A stretch of 64,000 nucleotides of DNA from assembly GCF_003114835.2 (NCBI RefSeq), contig NZ_AP025028.1, forward strand, positions 680,001 to 744,000, written 5' to 3'. The notes beneath the pieces are model-generated. The model saw only the letters and a program-made list of their open reading frames with translations, had not been told where the DNA came from and did not search any database. Origin of the DNA: Leptospira kobayashii (GTDB lineage Bacteria > Spirochaetota > Leptospiria > Leptospirales > Leptospiraceae). Numbering within the stretch: position 1 is the stretch's first letter; the number at the start of each line of letters is the position of its first letter. A program made the translations under genes and the position numbers. Below are positions 43,159 to 52,448 of the stretch, in pieces.

Positions 43159-44508
43159 ATGGCAAAGGATATCAGTCCGGAAAAGAAAAAAAGTCGCAAC
43201 AGAGAGATCTTTGGATGGTGTATGTTTGATTTTGCAAACTCATCCTATACAACAGTAATTATCAGTGTAGTTTATTGTGAGATTTTCACCCAATTGGTCG
43301 TACCTTCGGATCCGAATTCCGCAAACCCTTTCCAGTTTGGAAATTCCCTTTGGGCCTGGGCGCTCGCAGTTTCTTATTTGTTTGTCGTCTTGACCGGACC
43401 TATCTTCGGGGCAATTACCGACTATTCCTCCACTAAAAAAATGTTTTTGTTTATCAGTTATGCCGGTTGTGTAGTCACCACATTTTTGTTATACTATGTA
43501 GACCCCGGTTATGTATGGCTCGGGTTCGTACTAGTTGCTCTATCCAATTTCTTTTTTGCCAGCGGTGAAAATTTTGCCGCGAGTTTTCTTCCCTTCCTCG
43601 GAGAAAAAGAAGATTTGGGCAAGATCTCAGGTTATGCTTGGGGTATCGGATATTTCGGTGGGATCGGGTCGGTGGTACTTGCAACCACTCTCGGTGATTA
43701 TACATTAGCAAACTATGAAAATCTAAAATTGGTCGGCCCTTATACTGCCGTCTTTTTCCTAATAGCCGCAATCCCTACTTTTCTTTTGATGAAAGAACCG
43801 AAACTTCCCAAAGGTACTCCCAGCAAGGTGAACTACCTGAAAGAAGGTGTCAATCGTGTCGTAGACACATTGAAATATGCAAGTCGATTCAAAGATTTGA
43901 TGATCTATCTGGTTTCGCTTTTCTTTACTATGGCGGCACTTGCCATCGTGATCTCCTTTGCATTTATCTACGGCTCGCAGGAAATCCATATCGAAGCACA
44001 ACACAAACAAGTGATGTTTATCTTCATTCAGATTTCCGCTGCGATCGGTGCTCTTGCCTTTGGAGTGATCCAGGATAGTATCGGTGCGAAAAAAACATTT
44101 AACCTAACTCTTGTTCTTTGGCTTGTGGTTTGCGGACTGATTTATTTTGTTCAGGACGTCACTGTGGTTTTGAATACTATTTTGGGCAAATCCTGGACGG
44201 TTCAGTGGGTATTTGTTTTTATTTCTTCTTTGGCAGGGATGGGACTTGGTTCCACTCAATCGGCTTCAAGGGCGATGGTAGGAATTTTTTCTCCCGAGTC
44301 CAAATCGGGTGAATTTTTCGGAATGTGGGGATTGTCGGGAAAGATCGCAGCGGCTGTGGGTTTATTTTTGTTCGGATTTATCCAAACCTTGGTGACTCTC
44401 AGAAATGCTTTCCTGGTAGTTTCGTTCTTTTATCTCCTATCGTTGATTATCAATCTGTTCGTAAATGAAAAGAGGGGAGTGGAAGCTGCCAATAACTTCC
44501 AAGAATAA
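43159..44508 (+). CDS. MFS transporter, UMF1/Atg22-like
   Basis: A 449-aa permease with about 12 TM helices. The opening FGWCMFDFANSSYTTVIISVVY is the hallmark of the UMF1 family (related to the vacuolar Atg22 amino-acid effluxer). MFS loops such as GAITDYSSTKK and GLGSTQSASRAMVG are present. The substrate is unknown; amino acids or small solutes are plausible. It is divergent from the 2Fe-2S gene and is followed two bases later by a small ORF. Confidence 0.88.
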   Translation: MAKDISPEKKKSRNREIFGWCMFDFANSSYTTVIISVVYCEIFTQLVVPSDPNSANPFQFGNSLWAWALAVSYLFVVLTGPIFGAITDYSSTKKMFLFISYAGCVVTTFLLYYVDPGYVWLGFVLVALSNFFFASGENFAASFLPFLGEKEDLGKISGYAWGIGYFGGIGSVVLATTLGDYTLANYENLKLVGPYTAVFFLIAAIPTFLLMKEPKLPKGTPSKVNYLKEGVNRVVDTLKYASRFKDLMIYLVSLFFTMAALAIVISFAFIYGSQEIHIEAQHKQVMFIFIQISAAIGALAFGVIQDSIGAKKTFNLTLVLWLVVCGLIYFVQDVTVVLNTILGKSWTVQWVFVFISSLAGMGLGSTQSASRAMVGIFSPESKSGEFFGMWGLSGKIAAAVGLFLFGFIQTLVTLRNAFLVVSFFYLLSLIINLFVNEKRGVEAANNFQE

Positions 44509-44510
44509 AA

Positions 44511-44735
44511 ATGAATGAGATAGAAGAGGACGATTTCGAACTGCACCAAAGCCAGAGAAGACTGGCTTTGGCAACCATTGACGAGCTGATGCAAACGAAG
44601 CTCGATCTTTTGGACGCGGATAAGAATGTTCCCACTTTTATCAATAATGCGATTTCTTATTTGAAGAGGAAGTATGTGACTGAGGAGCAAACGATATCGC
44701 AGCTCCTTATCAAGCGGGGTCAGGCGAATACCTGA
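44511..44735 (+). CDS. Small acidic helical protein, unknown
   Basis: A 74-aa soluble protein, predicted all-helical (LHQSQRRLALATIDELMQTK, AISYLKRKYVTEEQ). It begins two bases after the UMF1 stop, so it is translated from the same mRNA. No family recognised. Confidence 0.6.
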   Translation: MNEIEEDDFELHQSQRRLALATIDELMQTKLDLLDADKNVPTFINNAISYLKRKYVTEEQTISQLLIKRGQANT

Positions 44736-44776
44736 CCTTGTGTTTGTTTTTTTGACTTATTTCGTTTAACGAATCT

Positions 44777-45592
44777 TTAGTTGTAATCCAGAATTTTTGT
44801 AATCAGTTGTTTTTGATCGAGTTCCATATCGCGAAGTTTATGCGCCGTATGTTTGCTGATTTTTCGTAACATTTTTTTGTAAGTAAGCATGATGTGTTTT
44901 TGTTTTTCATAAGGAAGGGGATCTTTGTCGTCATTCAATACCATTGTGATATTGGCAGGATCTTTTTGCACGGGTTTGTTCGGCCAAATCGTGTCGGACG
45001 TCAATGCTTGAAAATACTCCAAAATGATATCCGAGTTTGTGTCGATCTTTGCTTCGCCTTTTTCATCTTTGTCCGGGCTTTGTGCTCTGGGACTAGGATT
45101 GATTAGTCTTCTCATTTCCTTTACATGGATGGTTCCGTCCGCATTCACTCTTCGGAACGCTAAAATGATCTTGTCCAAATCGGAAAAATCTTCTTTTGGA
45201 TAAACAAAAGCGGTTCCGTCATAAAGATATACTTTCGGCCAATCGATGTAAGACTGTCCTTGCGGGAGTTTGATTTCCAAATAAAATTTTCCCGCATCGT
45301 CTTTTTTATAAAGCGGTTTGACTTCCGTAGGAGTGTGAGCCAGATATTGGGCCGCTGATTTATCAACTCCCAGATCCTGCAATTTTTTCATTTTGCGGAG
45401 ATGCTCTCCCACTAATCCATGTAAGGTGTCAACTTCGTTGTCCGAAAATCCGGAGGATCTTTGGGCATCTATATGTTTTTGGGTCTCTCTGTCTTTCATT
45501 GTCACAGAGGCAGGTCTTTCCGCGAACAGGGAGACGGTTATCCCGGAAAATAGAACTAACGATAAAGACAAAGCGTTCAAACGATGAATCAT
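44777..45592 (-). CDS. Exported protein, unknown (possible flagellar-sheath-type protein)
   Basis: A 271-aa protein with a signal peptide cut after VSLFA, leaving a mature periplasmic protein without a lipobox. The start at 45592 is supported by TTGAGGTATGTC; a TTG at 45604 is weaker. The mature part has a helical N-half (SDNEVDTLHGLVGEHLRKMKK) and a beta-containing middle (GKFYLEIKLPQGQSYIDWPK, KIILAFRRVNADGTIHVKEM). Size and export resemble the Leptospira flagellar coiling protein FcpB, but I am recalling this, not aligning it; treat it as a lead only. Confidence 0.65.
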   Translation of the reverse strand: MIHRLNALSLSLVLFSGITVSLFAERPASVTMKDRETQKHIDAQRSSGFSDNEVDTLHGLVGEHLRKMKKLQDLGVDKSAAQYLAHTPTEVKPLYKKDDAGKFYLEIKLPQGQSYIDWPKVYLYDGTAFVYPKEDFSDLDKIILAFRRVNADGTIHVKEMRRLINPSPRAQSPDKDEKGEAKIDTNSDIILEYFQALTSDTIWPNKPVQKDPANITMVLNDDKDPLPYEKQKHIMLTYKKMLRKISKHTAHKLRDMELDQKQLITKILDYN

Positions 45593-45664
45593 GACATACC
45601 TCAAGTAAACTTACAGTCCTTTATAGTATCGAATTCTATCCTGTCGATACTTGAATGAAGATTT

Positions 45665-46714
45665 TTAGAATTTTCTTGTGGCGAAAAAAGAATGGATGGA
45701 CTGTAAAAAATCGGTTTCCGCTTCTTTGGCCGCAGGGATCATCCCTGTCAGATGCACATACCCGTGGATCAGGGAAGGAAAATGTCTGTGTTGCACTTTT
45801 ACTCCCGCGGACTCCAGACTTTGCACGTACGCCTCTCCTTCCTGAGAAAGCGGGTCAAACCCTGCAGTTGCGACATAAGCAGGGGGAAGCCCTTTCAAGT
45901 CCTTGGGATCGGAAAGAAGTGGGGAGTTGACGGTTAATTTTCTATCTCTTTCATCCGGTGTATAGTTTCGAATGAACCAACGAAGGGTGCTCCTCGTCAG
46001 AATGAATTTGTCCCCATAAGTATCATAAGTTTCCGATTCCCGGGAAACATCTGTTACCGGATACAATAATGCCTGGAATACAGGAAGTGGCATCTTTTCT
46101 CTTTTTGCCCGAATGCAAAGTGCAGTTGCAAGCAAACCACCCGCACTGTCTCCCGCTACCGCAATGGCGTTCGGAGAACCTCCGAAAAGGTAAGCAATGC
46201 TTCTTACATACTGGTAGGCAATCATGGCATCATCGATCGCGGCAGGATAAGGATGTTCCGGTGCCAATCGGTATCCTACGGATACTACAATGACTTTGGA
46301 ATAATAAGCGATTCGTCTGCATAGTGCATCGTGGGTATCAAGGGAACCTATGGTCAGTCCTCCCCCGTGGAAGTAGATGACAATGGGAAGGTTTCCCTTC
46401 TGTGGGTGTGCATTGTAAAGACGAATCGGGATAAAGGATGCCGAAGGAGTGGGAATCAATTTGTCTTCTATATGAGAAATCCCTATGGGGGGTTCGTCGA
46501 AGATTTTGGTATTTTCCGCATAAAGTTTGCGGGCTTTGTGGGCGGGCAGGGTTTCTATCTTGGGCAGGAACCGGGCAAAATTGCAAGCAAGCTGGCATTG
46601 CGCGTTCAAAACCTGCTCATTGGAGATGATGGCTCCCCCGAATAGAGAGTGAACCCAGTTTTCCGGCATGGAAAAAGCGAACCCAGTGATGGAACGTTTA
46701 ATATCTACTAACAT
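45665..46714 (-). CDS. Alpha/beta hydrolase, hormone-sensitive-lipase family esterase
   Basis: A 349-aa esterase. Oxyanion motif HGGG at residues 116-119, nucleophile Ser190 in GDSAGG, Asp in ATAGFDPLSQEG, His in LIHGYVH, all in HSL-family order. It probably hydrolyses short- to medium-chain acyl esters in the cytoplasm, as no signal peptide is seen. Its ATG overlaps the end of the DUF2779 gene by seven bases, so WYL regulator, DUF2779 protein and esterase form one operon. Confidence 0.9.
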   Translation of the reverse strand: MLVDIKRSITGFAFSMPENWVHSLFGGAIISNEQVLNAQCQLACNFARFLPKIETLPAHKARKLYAENTKIFDEPPIGISHIEDKLIPTPSASFIPIRLYNAHPQKGNLPIVIYFHGGGLTIGSLDTHDALCRRIAYYSKVIVVSVGYRLAPEHPYPAAIDDAMIAYQYVRSIAYLFGGSPNAIAVAGDSAGGLLATALCIRAKREKMPLPVFQALLYPVTDVSRESETYDTYGDKFILTRSTLRWFIRNYTPDERDRKLTVNSPLLSDPKDLKGLPPAYVATAGFDPLSQEGEAYVQSLESAGVKVQHRHFPSLIHGYVHLTGMIPAAKEAETDFLQSIHSFFATRKF

Positions 46715-48204
46715 TGACTAATCGAGATCTCATTTTTCAACTTCTTATAGATAAGAAACAATCCAAAGGTATCCATTTCGCAGTATCTTAATAAATCTCC
46801 AAGAACACGATTTTTGTCGTCATCTGTCACGTGCTTTTTTAATAATCGTAAGAATTGGTAATTTGCGTCTTGTCCTTCTTTGATTGTTAGGCTCCCATGA
46901 CTCACGTCCGTGATGGCGGGAAGTATATCTTTCAGGGATGCTTTGCCTCTTTGTTTGGGATGGTAGACCCAAAATTTTTTAAAAGGCAAAGCCAAGTCAA
47001 TAAATTTCGGACGGATCGTACTCCACCATTCTATAAAATTAGGATATACTTGAGTAGCTTCTTCGATCACTAATTTCTCAAAAAAGTCATTAAACGAGCA
47101 AATTGTTATGTCTTCTTGCAGTTTCTTTGACAAATGCTCTAAGATAAATAAGCGCGGGTCGGTTCCGTCCGGCTCATGGATATAAGTATGATGGGTCAAT
47201 TCATCCGTTTCCGAATCCCAGATGTGCAAAGAAAATAAAAAGGGAATGTGCTGGAAAGGACGGGAGTTCGCAAAAATAGGAAGTAGGGGATTGACTGACT
47301 CGAAATCCAAAAAAGCGATCTTCGGAGTTACATTTTCAAAATAAGTCTGCATTTTGGGGAAGTCGATGTACAACTTCCCTGTTTCATGGCTTTGTTTTTG
47401 GATTTTTTGGATGGGGGTCAATTCTTCTTCCGGGATTTCCAGAAAACTTCCCAAACCTTCCAGATAGTATTTTTTTGCAAGATCGTGACCTTCTCTCAAA
47501 TCGAAAATTTCCCTCCGATTCAAATCGGGAAAACACACCGTATCCAGATAACAGGTTTTAGGTGATTTGCATGTGTGGAAATCCTCCATAAATAGGGGGA
47601 AGTTCGGATTCCCTTTATAGTTTTCGAAAAGAATCCATTCTTGGTCGAATCTGGTTTTTTCCGTTTCTATACGTTCCGTAACATCGTCGATTACCAGATA
47701 ACTTTCCTTATCGATCGATTCGGAAGTATGAACGTAACCGGAATTGATTCGGATGACCTTGATTTGTGAAACCGGGATCTGGAAAGACTCCAATAGTTTT
47801 TTTTGAAAGTACAATGACCTTAGAATGTCCTGTTTTTGGGAGCCGACGGAACGGAAATCCCAAAGCACCCATCCGGAAGAATCCGGTTCCGGCACCAAAC
47901 ATTCTATAGATGAAGAAAGAGTTTCATTCTCAAGAAAACCGTGAAAGATTGCGTTTCTTTCCCGTATCGCCGCCAAAGTTTCCGTTAGTTGATCTTCTTT
48001 GGATAAGGATTTCGGTATCGAAACTGCCTTTGGAAATAAAGATCTGCACAAATCCTGGAACTCACTCCATTCCAAATTCCCGCTGTGTTGGATATTTTGT
48101 TTTGTAATGAGCCCTTGGTTGAGGATATAAAACGAATTCACACATTTTGTAAAATTAAGAAATTGAGATTTGGTGATCGGAAAATGAATGGAATTAAACG
48201 ACAC
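46708..48204 (-). CDS. DUF2779 protein, predicted nuclease
   Basis: A 498-aa protein. The N-terminus (ITKSQFLNFTKCVNSFYIL) has the look of a Cas4/PD-(D/E)XK-type nuclease start. The C-terminal half has DEDD-exonuclease-style blocks: AFLDFESVNPLLPIF near residue 300 (D-x-E), ITICSFNDFFEKLVIEEA, and YCEMDTFGLFLIYKKL near the end. The family is usually annotated as unknown, so a DNA or RNA nuclease role is inferred. It starts with GTG 48204 and overlaps the WYL regulator gene by 11 bp. Confidence 0.75.
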   Translation of the reverse strand: MSFNSIHFPITKSQFLNFTKCVNSFYILNQGLITKQNIQHSGNLEWSEFQDLCRSLFPKAVSIPKSLSKEDQLTETLAAIRERNAIFHGFLENETLSSSIECLVPEPDSSGWVLWDFRSVGSQKQDILRSLYFQKKLLESFQIPVSQIKVIRINSGYVHTSESIDKESYLVIDDVTERIETEKTRFDQEWILFENYKGNPNFPLFMEDFHTCKSPKTCYLDTVCFPDLNRREIFDLREGHDLAKKYYLEGLGSFLEIPEEELTPIQKIQKQSHETGKLYIDFPKMQTYFENVTPKIAFLDFESVNPLLPIFANSRPFQHIPFLFSLHIWDSETDELTHHTYIHEPDGTDPRLFILEHLSKKLQEDITICSFNDFFEKLVIEEATQVYPNFIEWWSTIRPKFIDLALPFKKFWVYHPKQRGKASLKDILPAITDVSHGSLTIKEGQDANYQFLRLLKKHVTDDDKNRVLGDLLRYCEMDTFGLFLIYKKLKNEISISQC

Positions 48205-49198
48205 TCTTGTAAGTCTCTAGGATTTGTTTCAGATGATTTTGAAAGGAAACACAAAACGGATTCTCTACAGATGTTTGCAATGCGTCGGGATATTTTGTGA
48301 AAAAAGGAAAGAGCGCGGCTTTGTTGGTGGTTTGGATCGTAAATGTGTTTTCGTCCAAGGAATAGGGATACCCGTTTAAGAATGTTTCCAAAGAATCTAA
48401 GTAATGATTTGCAACGGAGATTTGTAGTTTTTCTTCCTCATGAACATCGAAGCCGAGTGGATGAAAGTTCATATCTTTATCGGTGATTTTTTTATTTGAG
48501 ATAAAATCTTCTCTCAAATCTTTTTTGACTTCGATTCTGGGAAGTATGAATCTACGTAAGTTTTTCCTGGAACGGTCGTAAGCTAATAGGTAAAAATCTT
48601 CCGAGTTCTTTCGAATCAATCTGTAGGGTTCGATGATTCTTTCCTTTCCGGCGTAACGAATCACGAGCGCGCGTTTGTCTTTGATACTTTGAATGACTTT
48701 GATCAGATCGGTTTCTTCGTTTGCATCGGATTCTTTTTTTCTTTTGTTGATCTTGATTCCTTTGGGATAGAGTTCGAGATTTTTTGAAAAAAGTTTTTGA
48801 GAAAGGGAAAGGAGAGTTTCGTTGTCCTGGTTCTCCACCTCACAGAGTTTACGCGACAAAAATTCCAATTCCTCGTCTGAAAATTTAAGAACGGATTCGA
48901 GAGATTCTTTTTCCAAATAATATGGGAAATGGTCTTCCGATTGATATCCGAAATTGGCGACTTTGATATTGAATCCCATGGACTTCAGTTGACCCAGATC
49001 TCTGTATAATTTTTTGCGATCCGAGTCTATGTCTTCATTTCGATAATAACGAGGCATGATTTTACGGAATCTTTGAAAGGAAATCCCTTTCGGTTCCCTC
49101 AGAAGATTGAAAAGAAGGGCAAATAGACGAACTTCCGTTTCGTTCATTTTCTTCACTTCTATCATTGGAAAATCATCTTCCGTGATCATCTCTGCCAT
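48194..49198 (-). CDS. WYL-domain transcriptional regulator
   Basis: A 334-aa protein: N-terminal helical/HTH region (about 1-90, LLREPKGISFQRFRKIMPRYYRN), WYL domain at about 150-240 (RALVIRYAGKERIIEPYRLIRKNSEDFYLLAYD) and a C-terminal WCX-like part. WYL domains bind nucleic-acid ligands and often control DNA-damage or defence genes. It heads an operon with the DUF2779 protein and the esterase. AGGAAG lies upstream of the ATG. Confidence 0.88.
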   Translation of the reverse strand: MAEMITEDDFPMIEVKKMNETEVRLFALLFNLLREPKGISFQRFRKIMPRYYRNEDIDSDRKKLYRDLGQLKSMGFNIKVANFGYQSEDHFPYYLEKESLESVLKFSDEELEFLSRKLCEVENQDNETLLSLSQKLFSKNLELYPKGIKINKRKKESDANEETDLIKVIQSIKDKRALVIRYAGKERIIEPYRLIRKNSEDFYLLAYDRSRKNLRRFILPRIEVKKDLREDFISNKKITDKDMNFHPLGFDVHEEEKLQISVANHYLDSLETFLNGYPYSLDENTFTIQTTNKAALFPFFTKYPDALQTSVENPFCVSFQNHLKQILETYKSVV

Positions 49199-49261
49199 AT
49201 CTTCCTAGACTTGTTGTTTTTTTGATTCCGAAAAGTAGAAAATCTTAAAAACTGGAAAAGA

Positions 49262-50026
49262 ATGCGATTTTGGACCCCAATTCTTTTACTCTTCCTTTTG
49301 GCAGATTGTGCCACCTATTGGAAAAATAGACGCAAAGACATGCAAGACGTTGTCACGGTAGGCGCGGAAACTCCCATGTACGGTGCCGCAGTCAAAATCG
49401 GACCTTTGCCCATAGGATTTCTTTTCCAAGGGGGAGAATCCGAAATGGGTAAAAGGGATTTGGGTCGCGGTTACGGACTTCGGGGAGGGGACTTTGGCGG
49501 TTATCATTCCCAACAACTCGTATTTGGTATATTAGGCGGGGAAAGTCATCACTCCGGCCTTCCTATGTTAGACGACAAAGGAAATTGGATCGTCGACAAG
49601 AAAGGGATTCCATTAACGGAAGACGAGAGAGCCAATCTCAAAAGTTATAAGATGCGTTATTATTCCTATTTCAATGATCCCGTGGGAGAAAGAAAAAAAC
49701 GTAAAAAAGAAACGTTCCAAAGAGAACTCACTCTCGATATAGTGAACCAAACGGGAAACAAAGAATTGATGATGTATTTGCCCAAGGGTGAAGAAAAACC
49801 GTTCGGGTATCCTAAAGGATTTTTGTGGAATATCGAATTTGTAGGTGGGATTTACGGTGGTGCCAGAGTAGGATTTAATATCGCGGAAGCTTTGGACTTT
49901 GTTTTGGGCTTTACCACCTTTGATATGTTTGACGATGATTTGGAGGGAAAAGAGAAACCTAGTTTTCCGGGTTTCCCTCTTCCAACAAATTCAGAATCTG
50001 AAGAGGATGACTCTTCGGAAGACTAA
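49262..50026 (+). CDS. Putative lipoprotein, unknown, Gly-rich
   Basis: A 254-aa lipoprotein (lipobox LLADC, Cys16). The mature part has GAAVKIGPLPIGFLFQGGE and YGLRGGDFGGYHSQQL, then a charged region and a C-terminal GGIYGGARVGFNIAEALDFVLGF that could be an outer-membrane-facing strand set. It ends in an acidic tail. The stop overlaps that of the convergent small lipoprotein gene by four bases. No family recognised. Confidence 0.72.
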   Translation: MRFWTPILLLFLLADCATYWKNRRKDMQDVVTVGAETPMYGAAVKIGPLPIGFLFQGGESEMGKRDLGRGYGLRGGDFGGYHSQQLVFGILGGESHHSGLPMLDDKGNWIVDKKGIPLTEDERANLKSYKMRYYSYFNDPVGERKKRKKETFQRELTLDIVNQTGNKELMMYLPKGEEKPFGYPKGFLWNIEFVGGIYGGARVGFNIAEALDFVLGFTTFDMFDDDLEGKEKPSFPGFPLPTNSESEEDDSSED

Positions 50027-50388
50027 AGTTTGAAATCTTTGGAAACGATTTTGTTTTTCGTATCAAAAACCAATTTAATGAATTTTCCGTCGGTTTCTTC
50101 CGGTTTCTCTTTCAAGGTATAATACTGTTCCGGAACATTTTTATCTTCTGCAAGCCACCATACTTGAACAGTACCGGCAGGATCAGATGACTTTTCAGTA
50201 GGTTTGCCGAGAACCGCTTCCGTTTTAACCAGACTATCACCGACTTTAATCATATCGATTTCCAATTTGCGGAGTGCAGTATGCGGGTGCACTTTGGAGC
50301 TGTCGGATGTTACTTTGTTTCCGGAGCTACATGAAACAAATGTTAGTAAGACCAGAGAAAAAGAAAAAAAGATTAGAGAACGTTTCAC
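50023..50388 (-). CDS. Small lipoprotein, BamE/SmpA-like
   Basis: A 121-aa lipoprotein (lipobox FVSC, Cys20), starting with GTG 50388 behind GAGGTG. The mature part has LEIDMIKVGDSLVKTEAVLGKP ... VQVWWLAEDKN, which matches the pattern of the SmpA/OmlA (BamE) fold: a helix pair after a vGxs..eV..llGkP motif, then beta strands. A role in outer-membrane assembly is possible but unproven. Confidence 0.65.
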   Translation of the reverse strand: MKRSLIFFSFSLVLLTFVSCSSGNKVTSDSSKVHPHTALRKLEIDMIKVGDSLVKTEAVLGKPTEKSSDPAGTVQVWWLAEDKNVPEQYYTLKEKPEETDGKFIKLVFDTKNKIVSKDFKL

Positions 50389-50421
50389 AGTTCACCTCGT
50401 AATGTAAATTCTATTCTAAGA

Positions 50422-51675
50422 TTAGACAAGTGGAGTGGAATTGGCAAGTGGAATCTCGTGCCTTTCTTTCTCTGCGATCTTGATTTTTTCCAGGATTTTT
50501 TTGAAGAATGGAATCGTGAGAAGTACAAGTCCGATTTCCAAAAATCCGAAAAAGAAAGACAATGCCGGAAACGAATATTCTGCAGGCAGATTCGCTTTGA
50601 AAACACCTTCCATTTGTACGGAAACGACGGGACCTAACATAAAACCGAGAGATCCGATTCCTGTGAATGCCGACATGGTGGTTGCAGTCAAACCGGAACG
50701 AGACATCTTGCTTGCAAGCATCATGGAAGGCACGAACATTACTCCTGCACCAATCCCGCATATCAAAAGATAGGTGAAAAGAAGCCAAAAATTGTCAGTA
50801 GTCCCCGAAAGTCCGAGGAAAATCCCATATACCAGGGAACCGGCCAGCACTAGAGGCAAAACACCTGTTTTGCGAGAAACCAATGCCGAAGGATAAGACA
50901 GTAGGCTCATCGGAAACAGAACGAGTCCTAAGAATACCCCTAAAATCCCAGGGTGAAATGCCAATGTCTCTCTCAAATGAATATTGAAAGAGGAAATAAT
51001 GAATCCGACTGTAAAACGGTCTATAAAGTTGAATAAAAACGGAACGTACAGGTAAGGATTGTCGATGATCGCAGTTTTCAAATGGGAAAGTTTGAATTCT
51101 TTTTGTTTATGAACACCGGTGTCTTTCAATTTGAATAAAGCAACGAGTCCTACAAAAACCAAAATCCCGGAACCTACATAAAAAGGCAGAAGTGGATTTT
51201 TCCTACCCAAAATACCTAGAGGCATTCCGAAAGCACCGCCTAAGGATAAAAACATTCCAGTAATTCCCATAAGAACCCCTTTGCCGTAGTAACGGGTGTT
51301 TTCCGGGTCGTTTTCTCTGTCTGCCGCAGAAGAGAGTAAAAGTCCTATGATAAAGATATGAGAAGCTCCTTCGAAGAAACGAACCAGAAGGAATAAATTC
51401 ATATTGTGGATTTGGGTGAGAAGATAAAATAAAAAGGCGTCTACAAAACAAAATGCCGCAATAAAATACTTTCTATTGCGGAATCTATCGGAAATCATTC
51501 CTGCGATCGGTGCGAATAAAAACGAGCCGAGCATGGGAATGCTTGTAAAATAAGCTACTTCCCAATTCGAACCGAGTAACCGGTCTTTGACGATGTCCTT
51601 GACGACAGGGACGATCATCGTGACCGGCAACATGGAAAGAAAAACGAGAGTGATTAGTGTATAAGGGAAACTCAA
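50422..51675 (-). CDS. MFS transporter
   Basis: A 417-aa, 12-TM permease. Signature loop between TM2 and TM3: GMISDRFRNRKYF; FARVRFFEGASH-like loop after TM4 (LVRFFEGASHIFIIG). It starts with TTG 51675 one base after the heme oxygenase stop, with AGGA five bases upstream, so the two are co-translated. Export or uptake of an iron, heme or tetrapyrrole-related compound would fit the context, but the family does not fix the substrate. Confidence 0.85.
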   Translation of the reverse strand: MSFPYTLITLVFLSMLPVTMIVPVVKDIVKDRLLGSNWEVAYFTSIPMLGSFLFAPIAGMISDRFRNRKYFIAAFCFVDAFLFYLLTQIHNMNLFLLVRFFEGASHIFIIGLLLSSAADRENDPENTRYYGKGVLMGITGMFLSLGGAFGMPLGILGRKNPLLPFYVGSGILVFVGLVALFKLKDTGVHKQKEFKLSHLKTAIIDNPYLYVPFLFNFIDRFTVGFIISSFNIHLRETLAFHPGILGVFLGLVLFPMSLLSYPSALVSRKTGVLPLVLAGSLVYGIFLGLSGTTDNFWLLFTYLLICGIGAGVMFVPSMMLASKMSRSGLTATTMSAFTGIGSLGFMLGPVVSVQMEGVFKANLPAEYSFPALSFFFGFLEIGLVLLTIPFFKKILEKIKIAEKERHEIPLANSTPLV

Positions 51676-51676
51676 C

Positions 51677-52357
51677 TCATCCTGCCGGGATCAATTCTTG
51701 GAATTTTTCAGCACCGATATTGATTTTTAAATCCGCTTCCAACTCTACAAATAGATTTTTGTTTAAATCGAAAACTTGTTTCGCTTCTTCCAATAATTCC
51801 GCCTTTTGGGAATCATTCAAAGGAAGAGTGTCCATCGCTGTTCTGTAGATTCCTTTGAATGCTTGGTGGTCTTGGATTTCAGGAAATTCATAGAAAGCTG
51901 TTCCGGGAATTCCTTCCAAAGCAAAAGTTTTTGCGATTACTTTTTTGATCGCTTGTCCGCCGGAAAGGTCTCCCAGATAGCGAACGTAAGACTGTGCAAC
52001 CAGTAAGGAAGGATTTTCTTTTGCTACTCTTTGGATATGATTGATGTAGTCCTGTGTTCTGGGGGAAATTTTTCCTTTGACTTTGGTTCCGAATTTAGAT
52101 TGGAAAAATTGAATGTCCTCTTCCAACGCTTTCGTTCGGAAAAGTTCAGGGAAATAAACTTTGGAAAGGATGGGGTCTTTTGCATTTTCACGAAATAGAT
52201 CTTCCATCACGTTGTAAACATCGCGAAGGCTTTCCAATTGGTATGTATAAGTTTGAGGATCGAGTCCGCCGCGAAAGATGGCTCTGAGGTAAGGAACTCG
52301 TTCCGTTTCCTGGTGTTTTTCCGCCGTTCCTTCTCTCAACATAAGTGCTACTGACAT
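51677..52357 (-). CDS. hemO: Heme oxygenase (biliverdin-producing)
   Basis: A 226-aa enzyme that opens heme to biliverdin, CO and Fe(II). The proximal His14 is in REGTAEKHQETE, the distal helix has YVRYLGDLSGGQAIKKV, and YEFPEI lies in the later helices. The length fits the family. In L. interrogans heme oxygenase is needed to use haemoglobin iron; here it would free iron from heme in the cytoplasm. A Fur-like box (52391-52405) lies 34 bp upstream, and AGGAG precedes the start. Confidence 0.93.
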   Translation of the reverse strand: MSVALMLREGTAEKHQETERVPYLRAIFRGGLDPQTYTYQLESLRDVYNVMEDLFRENAKDPILSKVYFPELFRTKALEEDIQFFQSKFGTKVKGKISPRTQDYINHIQRVAKENPSLLVAQSYVRYLGDLSGGQAIKKVIAKTFALEGIPGTAFYEFPEIQDHQAFKGIYRTAMDTLPLNDSQKAELLEEAKQVFDLNKNLFVELEADLKINIGAEKFQELIPAG

Positions 52358-52390
52358 AAAATCTCCTAGTTGCGGCTGAAGCTCATTTGG

Positions 52391-52405
52391 TGAGAATCAG
52401 TCTCA
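52391..52405 (-). promoter_or_regulatory. Fur-like operator upstream of heme oxygenase
   Basis: TGAGAATCAGTCTCA is a 7-1-7 inverted repeat (one mismatched pair) in the style of Fur boxes. It lies 34-48 bp before the hemO start in the 91-bp gap after the PiT-like gene, so hemO probably has its own iron-regulated promoter. Confidence 0.5.
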
Positions 52406-52448
52406 TAAATGACATTACCCTGACAATTGGGAGAGAGGTAAAGGATTT

